Assembly (NCBI RefSeq): GCF_030068505.1
Contig: NZ_JAQOSO010000119.1
Span: 22,651 to 86,650, forward strand
Length of the DNA: 64,000 bases
DNA from: Roseofilum capinflatum BLCC-M114
Lineage (GTDB): Bacteria; Cyanobacteriota; Cyanobacteriia; Cyanobacteriales; Desertifilaceae
Direction: 5' to 3'
Shown one piece after another: positions 56,933-64,000 of this stretch. Under the pieces are notes generated by a model. That model saw only the letters and a list, made by a program, of their open reading frames with translations. It made no database searches and was not told the origin of the DNA. Numbering within the stretch: position 1 is the stretch's first letter; the number at the start of each line of letters is the position of its first letter. A program made the position numbers and the translations under genes.

Positions 56933-57898
56933 ATGACTCGGCAAACCCACGATCAATTTGCCAAACAGTACCTAAAAGAACTGCTCGAACCCCTGGGAAC
57001 CGTAGAAATTAGTCGCGAAATTCCAGGGGAAACCCTGCAAATTGACCTCTTTTTCCAACCCTCCCCGGAACCTCCCAGTAACCCTCCACCCTTGGGTTTA
57101 CTCGCTCAACTTGCCTCTACCCCTTGCCTATGGGAACCGTTTCGCAACTGTCCCAGTAAACGAGAACTTAGCAGTTGTGTCCTCAAACTCCTGTACATCC
57201 ATGGAGAATTCTATCGTCAGGCAACACGAGACAAGGAACCCATCGATACCCAAACCTTACCCAATCTGTGGATTTTAACCCCTACCATATCCAAAAAAGT
57301 GTTAACCCTCTGTGGCGCTCACTCAGATGCAAAGAACTGGTGTACGGGAGTTTACCGGTTTGCCAAGCTTTTCCATACTGGAATCATTGCCATTAACCAA
57401 CTGCCAGAAACTCCAGAGACCCTGTGGTTAAGACTTTTGGGAAAAGGGGGAACCCAGAAAAGAGCCATCCAACAAGTGCTAGAGTTGCCAGATGATGATC
57501 CCCAACGGCGTAATATCCTAGAGCTAATTGGGGTATGGCGAATTAACGTACAAGCTAAAATAGACCTCAATCCAGAAGACCAGGAGCTAGTTATGGAATT
57601 AACCCCCGCTTACTTAAAATGGCGAGAAGATACAGTACAAGAAGGTGTTCAACAAGGAATACGACAAGGAATACGAGAAGGCATTGAACAAGGTGTTCAA
57701 CAAGGCATTGAACAAGGTGTTCAGCAGACTAAACGAGTGACTATTGAAATGCTACTAAGGACTCGCTTTGGTTCTTTGGATGAGGAGTTAGTGGGAATGA
57801 TAGAGAGCATGATGGAACTGGCTCTAGAAGAGTTGATTCCGGTCTGTATGCAGGCTTCTCGTGAGGAGTTGTTAGCCCGGTTTAGTCCAGAAAATTAA
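56933..57898 (+). CDS. Rpn/DUF4351-like putative nuclease, copy 2
   Basis: The 321-residue product is nearly identical to the gene at 50.09 kb; the few differences are substitutions such as QPHD to QTHD. The linker is expanded: VQEGVQQGIRQGIREGIEQG, then VQQGIEQGVQQTKR, about 20 residues longer, made of 4-residue units (Q/E-Q-G-V/I). The C-terminal LDEELVGMIESMMELALEEL is unchanged. The leader repeat is also duplicated. A nuclease role is by family similarity only. Confidence 0.85.
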   Translation: MTRQTHDQFAKQYLKELLEPLGTVEISREIPGETLQIDLFFQPSPEPPSNPPPLGLLAQLASTPCLWEPFRNCPSKRELSSCVLKLLYIHGEFYRQATRDKEPIDTQTLPNLWILTPTISKKVLTLCGAHSDAKNWCTGVYRFAKLFHTGIIAINQLPETPETLWLRLLGKGGTQKRAIQQVLELPDDDPQRRNILELIGVWRINVQAKIDLNPEDQELVMELTPAYLKWREDTVQEGVQQGIRQGIREGIEQGVQQGIEQGVQQTKRVTIEMLLRTRFGSLDEELVGMIESMMELALEELIPVCMQASREELLARFSPEN

Positions 57899-57899
57899 T

Positions 57900-57975
57900 C
57901 CCCTGGTGTTGCGAGAAGCGGGGTTTCTGCCAGAAACCTGACTTCTCCCATGTCTATCGTAGATGGTAAACTGCG
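57900..57975. repeat. AGAAGC..GTTTCT repeat after copy 2
   Basis: GCGAGAAGCGGGGTTTCTGC ... TAGATGGTAAACT at 57915-57974 resembles 56735-56788 on the other side of copy 2, so copy 2 is bracketed by a similar direct repeat. Confidence 0.65.
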
Positions 57976-58021
57976 TTAGGGTCTTAACGTCCCTATCCCC
58001 CTATCCCCCCATCCTCCGATC

Positions 58022-58651
58022 ATGCTGACTGTCGCCATCCCCAAAGGGGCTTTACTTAAAGAAACGATTCAATTGCTCCAGGAAGTAGGTCTTGATTTTA
58101 GTGCCTTTCTGGACTCTAGTAACCGTCAACTGCAAATTGTCGATCCGACGGGAACGATGAAAGGGTTGTTGGTTCGCGCTCAAGATGTGCCCGTTTATGT
58201 GGAATACGGACAGGCACAATTAGGTATTGTGGGCTATGATGTGCTGCGGGAAAAGAAGCCGAATGTTGCCCAGCTTGCGGATCTCGGTTTTGGCTATTGC
58301 CGCATGTCTGTAGCGGTGAAGCAGTCGAGTCCCTATCAAGATGTGCTAGATTTACCGGCTCATTGCCGAGTTGCGTCGAAATCGGTCAATTGTGCTAGGG
58401 ACTATTTCCATGGGTTGGATTTACCGGTGGAGATTATCCCGTTGTATGGTTCAGTAGAGTTAGGGCCGATTACGGATATGTCAGAGGCGATCGTGGATTT
58501 GGTTTCTACGGGTAAAACCTTGAGGGAGAATGGGTTAGTGGAAATTAAGAAGTTATTTGATAGTACCGCTTATTTGATTGCCCATCCTTTGAGTTATCGC
58601 TTGAATGTGGAAGGAATCGATCGCTGGATCGCCCAATTGCAAGGCTCTTAA
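58022..58651 (+). CDS. hisG: ATP phosphoribosyltransferase, short form (HisG)
   Basis: The 209-residue product catalyses the first step of histidine synthesis (ATP plus PRPP). [41 protein letters not shown]-like sequence and [23 protein letters not shown] are the expected blocks. At 209 residues it is the short form without the C-terminal regulatory domain and needs HisZ. No hisZ is adjacent. Confidence 0.94.
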   Translation: MLTVAIPKGALLKETIQLLQEVGLDFSAFLDSSNRQLQIVDPTGTMKGLLVRAQDVPVYVEYGQAQLGIVGYDVLREKKPNVAQLADLGFGYCRMSVAVKQSSPYQDVLDLPAHCRVASKSVNCARDYFHGLDLPVEIIPLYGSVELGPITDMSEAIVDLVSTGKTLRENGLVEIKKLFDSTAYLIAHPLSYRLNVEGIDRWIAQLQGS

Positions 58652-58663
58652 GCTCTTGATCGA

Positions 58664-61558
58664 TTATCCATTTTCATGAATCACTTCCACGATTCCCGTT
58701 TCCCCATCAATGCGTACCCATTGCCCATCGTGCAAGCGTTCCATAATATTGGGTATATCCATTACTGCGGGAATTCCGTACTCTCGCGCTACGATCGCCC
58801 CATGGGAGAGTCTTCCCCCCACTTCCGAAATTAATCCCCCTGCCTTCCCTAAAACTAGAGACCAACCTGAATCTGTATAAGGAACCACTAAGATTATATC
58901 AGTATTTACTTCTCCGACCTGCTGCAATTGACGCATGATTTTTACCCGACCTTCCGCTTGCCCCGGACTTGCGCCAATGCCCGATAACTTTTGCCCTTGC
59001 TTTAATGTCAGTCTCTCAGGAGAGGGCGTGAGTCTTTTGGTGGGTTGATAGCCATAGACCACATAGGGGATAGATTTCACCTGTTTATCTTCCGCCAACT
59101 CCGCTTTGCGAGTCGCAATTAGTTCTGATATTTTCTCCGTAGACTGGGAAAGATCCGTATGGTCAGATAACACCCCTTGTACCTCCGGCAAGGTGAGAAA
59201 AAAGATATCCCCTTGAGTCTGTATAATCCCGGATTCTAGCCAGAATTTCTCTAGAGTCAAGAAACTCCAGCGCAAGTGGGCTAATAATTGGCTATAGACT
59301 TGAGTGACGCGACCTTTAAGATTTAAGCGCACTTGCACAATTTGAATTTTAAGGCGTTTCGGTAAGGTTTTGGGGCGATCGCCTTCAACCTGATGTAACT
59401 GTTGTAAAAACATATCCCTAACCATCCTCGGATTATCTCGCCATCGAGGAACCGAAATATCTGTAGCCACCTCACTCAGATACCCATAATCTTGCATGAA
59501 CTGGTAGAGCTGATCGATAATACTCTGACCATCTGGTAGTTCAGACAACCGACCAAATAAGGTTTCTGGGGTTTCTGACTCCAAATGGGGTAACAAATGG
59601 TGGGCACAAGTAGCCAACTCTTGCAGCGCTTCTAGAGCAGCCACTTCCGGCATTTCCTGATAATCTAATTCCTTCTCAGACACCCGAAATACCGCCTGCC
59701 TCAACGCAAAACTCAAGGGAGCAAAAATACTGTAATAGGTGGCTCGCTTCAGGGTTTCTAAAATTAAATCCACTCGGTCTAAACACTCCTGTGGCGTTTG
59801 AGGGGATTGGCTGTTTAATTGCTCTAAGGTGGGAGTAAACCACTGACGGTTATCGCGCTCAAAATCATCTTGTAAAATCCATTCCCGTTGCAACAGTCGC
59901 CATAATCCGGGAATTTGCTTAACCGTAGAGGATAAAGGGGGTCGGGTAAACTTGGCTCCCCTGGTGAGAAATTCCAAACTTTCTGCCGGTAATCCCATTT
60001 TGCGGAAAATCTCTCCTAATAGGGAGGCATTAAAATAGGCGACAGAATGGTGCAGGGTCGCCAATTGATTTAAGTCTAAATTAGCAATTTTTGTCCCTAA
60101 AACAATGGCAAAAATATCGCGCCAGACTCCACAAGTGAGCGGTTGATTAATCGACCAGGTAAGAGGAGGAATAAAACCGGGAATTACTTCTGCTGCAATT
60201 TTTCTTGTCCAAATGGGAATCAGGGTAGTAATGGGGCGAGTTTGTAAAATCCAGAGGTGTTGGCCGTCATACGTCCATTCAATATCTTGGGGAATCCCGT
60301 AATAATGACCTTCAATTTGACGGGCAATTTCAGCGACTTGGTGAATTAAAGTGGGGGGAAGATCGCCTTCACCCTCTAAAATTTGGCTGGTGGGTTCTCC
60401 CTCGGTTTCTACTACTAAGACGCGATAGGATTCTGGAGTGACTTGGCCGGAAACGACGCGGCTTGCATCTCCAGGAAGGGCTTCAATAATCACATCTTCA
60501 CCGCTTCGAGCAATGGGATCGCGGCTAAAGGCAACACCGGAAAAGACTCCAGGGATTTGCTGTTGAATTAAGACGGCAACTTGGGTATCGGGGAGCTGTC
60601 GATTTTGCCGATAGGCGATCGCCTGGGGATTATCGGCCGATCGCATACAGGTGAGGATAGCTTGGTGTAAGCTTTGAGTATTAGTAACCTGGGAAATACT
60701 GGTATATTGACCGGCGGCTGAGGACTGTAGGCTATCTTCTCCGAAGGCTGAAGAACGGACAATCAGGGGATTTTGGGGAGAAGGTTTGAGCCGAGACATC
60801 AGGGGCTGGGGGTCATCTCCAGGGAGTAAAATCCAACCAGGAGGCACAGCATAACCGAGTTTTTTCAGGTAGGCTAGATTAGCGGCTTTTGCACCGACTT
60901 CTTTGGATTTCAGGGGTTGATCGAGGGAGAGAATACCGGGGCTTTTGGGAAAGAATGAGGGCATATTGGGGTCTGGGGTGGACGTTTCGGCAGGAAGTTC
61001 GAGGTCATCGGGGATGTGTTGGTAGATGAGCGCGAGGGTTGCATTCAGGGTAATCGTGGCGATCGCCAGACCTTTGGCACTCGGATGCATGAGAATCTGA
61101 AGCAGGGGAAACAGGATTAAGATGCCATATTGCCGGGATTTGCGCTCCCGAACGACGGTCAGACCGACCAAAGCGATCAGTCCCACAAGCAGGGAAATTT
61201 GCCAATTATGCACCACTAATCCCCAAGTGGCGTTGGTGGTTCCTGCGGCTTGACTGATGAAGTAGCGCCCCAAAACTAGGGCAATCAGGGCGATGATTTC
61301 CCACACAGCAGTCTGGGGAAAGAGCGATCGCGCCAACAGAACTGCACCGATCCCTTTTCCCGCTTCCGACAAGACGGCACTGATACCAGCTACTTTACCC
61401 CCATGATAAAAGGCCGCCGAGACGGAAATATTGCCCGTCCCCAGTTGGGCTAGGTTTTTGCCAGTCAAGGCCAAGGTAAGCCATTGGATCAGGGGAGTGC
61501 CACCGAGCAATGGACAGAAGGTTAAAATAGCCAGACCTTTGAGCAGTTCGATAGACAT
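58664..61558 (-). CDS. PlsY-like acyltransferase fused to a PEP-synthase/PPDK-like protein
   Basis: The 964-residue product has a PlsY-type membrane domain (about 1-205, with LGTGNISVSAAFYHGGKVAG and LSEAGKGIGAVLL) joined to an ATP-grasp PEP-utiliser domain (about 215-455, with KAANLAYLKKLGYAVPPGW, IVRSSAFGEDSLQSSAAGQYTS and YDGQHLWILQTRPIT). A helical middle (about 460-840) is followed by the swivelling His domain with H919 in GGRLSHGAIVAREYGIPAV. PlsY makes acyl-glycerol-3-phosphate from acyl phosphate; the PPDK-like part carries a phosphohistidine. The fusion suggests a lipid- or membrane-linked phosphotransfer enzyme. The missing canonical PEP/pyruvate barrel means ordinary PEP synthesis is unlikely. 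Confidence 0.85.
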   Translation of the reverse strand: MSIELLKGLAILTFCPLLGGTPLIQWLTLALTGKNLAQLGTGNISVSAAFYHGGKVAGISAVLSEAGKGIGAVLLARSLFPQTAVWEIIALIALVLGRYFISQAAGTTNATWGLVVHNWQISLLVGLIALVGLTVVRERKSRQYGILILFPLLQILMHPSAKGLAIATITLNATLALIYQHIPDDLELPAETSTPDPNMPSFFPKSPGILSLDQPLKSKEVGAKAANLAYLKKLGYAVPPGWILLPGDDPQPLMSRLKPSPQNPLIVRSSAFGEDSLQSSAAGQYTSISQVTNTQSLHQAILTCMRSADNPQAIAYRQNRQLPDTQVAVLIQQQIPGVFSGVAFSRDPIARSGEDVIIEALPGDASRVVSGQVTPESYRVLVVETEGEPTSQILEGEGDLPPTLIHQVAEIARQIEGHYYGIPQDIEWTYDGQHLWILQTRPITTLIPIWTRKIAAEVIPGFIPPLTWSINQPLTCGVWRDIFAIVLGTKIANLDLNQLATLHHSVAYFNASLLGEIFRKMGLPAESLEFLTRGAKFTRPPLSSTVKQIPGLWRLLQREWILQDDFERDNRQWFTPTLEQLNSQSPQTPQECLDRVDLILETLKRATYYSIFAPLSFALRQAVFRVSEKELDYQEMPEVAALEALQELATCAHHLLPHLESETPETLFGRLSELPDGQSIIDQLYQFMQDYGYLSEVATDISVPRWRDNPRMVRDMFLQQLHQVEGDRPKTLPKRLKIQIVQVRLNLKGRVTQVYSQLLAHLRWSFLTLEKFWLESGIIQTQGDIFFLTLPEVQGVLSDHTDLSQSTEKISELIATRKAELAEDKQVKSIPYVVYGYQPTKRLTPSPERLTLKQGQKLSGIGASPGQAEGRVKIMRQLQQVGEVNTDIILVVPYTDSGWSLVLGKAGGLISEVGGRLSHGAIVAREYGIPAVMDIPNIMERLHDGQWVRIDGETGIVEVIHENG

Positions 61559-61763
61559 AAATGATCCGCAATGATCCGCGAGTGGTCGTCGATCGCGATC
61601 TTAATATGACATATGACAATGGGGAGGATGGGGGAGACAAAATTGGCTTGAGAAATGGTTTGACCCCAGAACTATTGGAGGTTCATCAGGTTGGGGCCTA
61701 GGCTAACGGTTCCGGCCTACTGACCTCATCAAAGGCTTTACTCGTCAATTTCAAATAAGGCTT

Positions 61764-61856
61764 TTAGGTCTCGATACCCACTGATAATCCTTGTAATCCA
61801 GAATGGCTTCTAAATCTCGACTGGCTGGAATGGTAAAGCGACAAATTTGATTCATA
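61764..61856 (-). pseudogene. ParE toxin 5' fragment
   Basis: Reads MNQICRFTIPASRDLEAIL, the start of ParE toxins, then GLQGLSVGIET and a stop; the rest is missing or out of frame (DYKDYQWVSRPKSLI is readable in another frame). It begins 11 bases after the parD stop, the normal ParD-ParE spacing. Confidence 0.78.
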
Positions 61857-61867
61857 ACTCATCCGTG

Positions 61868-62125
61868 TCAACCTCGTTTTGCTTTGAGTTTCTGCTCCAG
61901 ATTCTGGAATACGGCTTCTGCATCTAGTAATTCGCCCCGATCTGCGGCTTCTACTCCTATTTGCACTTCTTTTCGCAGTTCAGTATACCGTCCTTGGTAG
62001 ATTCGGTTAACTTCCTCTAAGAGCTTGACTCCTGCCCAAATCACTTCGCTAGGGGAAGCATACTGACCGGTATCAATTTGATTTTCAATAAGTTCTTCTA
62101 ACTCAGGGGTTAACACAATTTCCAT
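61868..62125 (-). CDS. parD: ParD-family antitoxin
   Basis: The 85-residue product has the ribbon-helix-helix type start MEIVLTPELEELIENQIDTG, YASPSEVIWAGVKLLEEVNR, and a C-terminal toxin-binding tail (GELLDAEAVFQNLEQKLKAK). ParD proteins bind DNA and their ParE partner. Here the ParE gene downstream is a short fragment, so this is an orphan antitoxin. Confidence 0.9.
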   Translation of the reverse strand: MEIVLTPELEELIENQIDTGQYASPSEVIWAGVKLLEEVNRIYQGRYTELRKEVQIGVEAADRGELLDAEAVFQNLEQKLKAKRG

Positions 62126-62254
62126 AATCTTGTTCTTAAATTGACTCTAAGGTTAGTCGATTGTTTGAGTAGGATTGGGGAAGTTTATGGGATTGAAAAG
62201 TCTTAATCTGGATAAGATTCAAACCCCCCTACTCCCCCATTCCTCCTCCTTGAC

Positions 62255-62290
62255 CTTTTTTCGGCTGTCACCGACATGAACAGGCGATCA
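62255..62290. repeat. GGCTGTCACCGACATGAAC unit
   Basis: A single TTTCGGCTGTCACCGACATG unit between parD and eno, matching the units beside heptamers at about 50.03 and 56.88 kb. Confidence 0.6.
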
Positions 62291-62335
62291 TCAAGAATCC
62301 CCGTGACTTGAGTCTGGGGAGTGTCACCAATGGTC

Positions 62336-63667
<1,332 letters not shown>

Positions 63668-63742
63668 TTAGAATACGCCATGGATAGCCAATCCGCCTTG
63701 AATTTTGGAAAGTATTTGGGATTGAAACTGGGGGATTAAACC

Positions 63743-64000
63743 ATGAGATTTTTGCACACCATGTTACGAGTGAAAAACTTAGAAGAGTCTCTGAGCTTTT
63801 ATTGTGATGTTTTAGGGATGAAACTCCTGCGTCAGAAGGACTATCCGGGTGGAGAGTTTACCCTAGCCTTTGTCGGATATGGCGAGGAGTCCGATCATAC
63901 GGTTCTGGAACTCACTTATAACTGGGGTCAAGACCAATATACCCTCGGCGATGCCTATGGTCATATTGCCCTAGGGGTTGAGGATATTTATCAAACCTGC
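63743..64000 (+). CDS. gloA: Lactoylglutathione lyase (GloA), 5' part
   Basis: The partial product of 86 codons runs to the window end. MRFLHTMLRVKNLEESLSFY, DVLGMKLLRQKDYPGGEFTL and VLELTYNWGQDQYTLGDAYGH match glyoxalase I, with the metal ligands H6 and E56-type positions visible. It detoxifies methylglyoxal via glutathione adducts. It is cut by the window edge. Confidence 0.9.
   Translation, partial: MRFLHTMLRVKNLEESLSFYCDVLGMKLLRQKDYPGGEFTLAFVGYGEESDHTVLELTYNWGQDQYTLGDAYGHIALGVEDIYQTC

Overview
The window is chromosomal DNA from a cyanobacterium, probably a filamentous Oscillatoriales-type one (the genus is not determinable from sequence reading alone). Evidence: very frequent HIP1-type GCGATCGC octamers, a split pyridine nucleotide transhydrogenase (pntA2-pntB), a cyanobacterial-length PEP carboxylase, a CYP120-like P450, phylloquinone-type MenG, several cyanobacteria-restricted families (DUF1574, DUF2808, Uma2, Rpn/DUF4351-like), heptameric short tandem repeats (ATTCCCT, AATTAAC) and many interspersed palindromic repeats. 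No rRNA or tRNA gene was recognised.

Layout. 0-8 kb: pntA2-pntB, larE, a TPR protein, ppc. 8-19 kb: accessory-like block with a large DUF1574/SGNH protein, a TPR protein, a C39-like peptidase protein, a PD-(D/E)XK nuclease-like protein, and a TPR plus formylglycine-generating-enzyme-fold protein whose last residues look like the variable region of a diversity-generating retroelement (DGR) target; then repeats and an IS110 remnant. 19-38 kb: DUF2127 protein, P450, MscS channel, YvcK, Uma2 nuclease, SppA, type 2 IPP isomerase, a PEP-CTERM protein with a possibly structured leader, RtcB, a cyclotransferase-like protein, DUF445, MenG, two membrane proteins, a 14-bladed WD40 protein and a PfkB sugar/nucleoside kinase. 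38.9-42.4 kb: the conserved rpmH-rnpA-PH protein-yidC-khpB-DUF177 cluster on the minus strand. 42.5-50 kb: DUF2808, two decayed toxin-antitoxin loci, htpG, small proteins, dxs. 50-58 kb: an island with two near-identical Rpn-like genes flanking a TPR-CHAT protease gene, a DUF4384-like gene and a small ORF. 58-64 kb: hisG, a PlsY-like/PEP-synthase-like fusion, a ParD antitoxin with a broken ParE, enolase, and the start of gloA.

Themes. Housekeeping genes for central carbon (ppc, eno), isoprenoids (dxs, idi2), redox balance (pntAB) and protein or RNA quality control (htpG, yidC, rnpA, rtcB) are interleaved with conflict-type genes. Three toxin genes (HigB/RelE-like, PIN, ParE) are each broken beside an intact or nearly intact antitoxin. 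Interspersed repeats have entered coding sequence in frame in at least two proteins. The most notable candidates are the DGR-like variable region at the end of the 15.6-18.4 kb gene, the CHAT island at 50-58 kb, and the folded leader in front of the PEP-CTERM gene.
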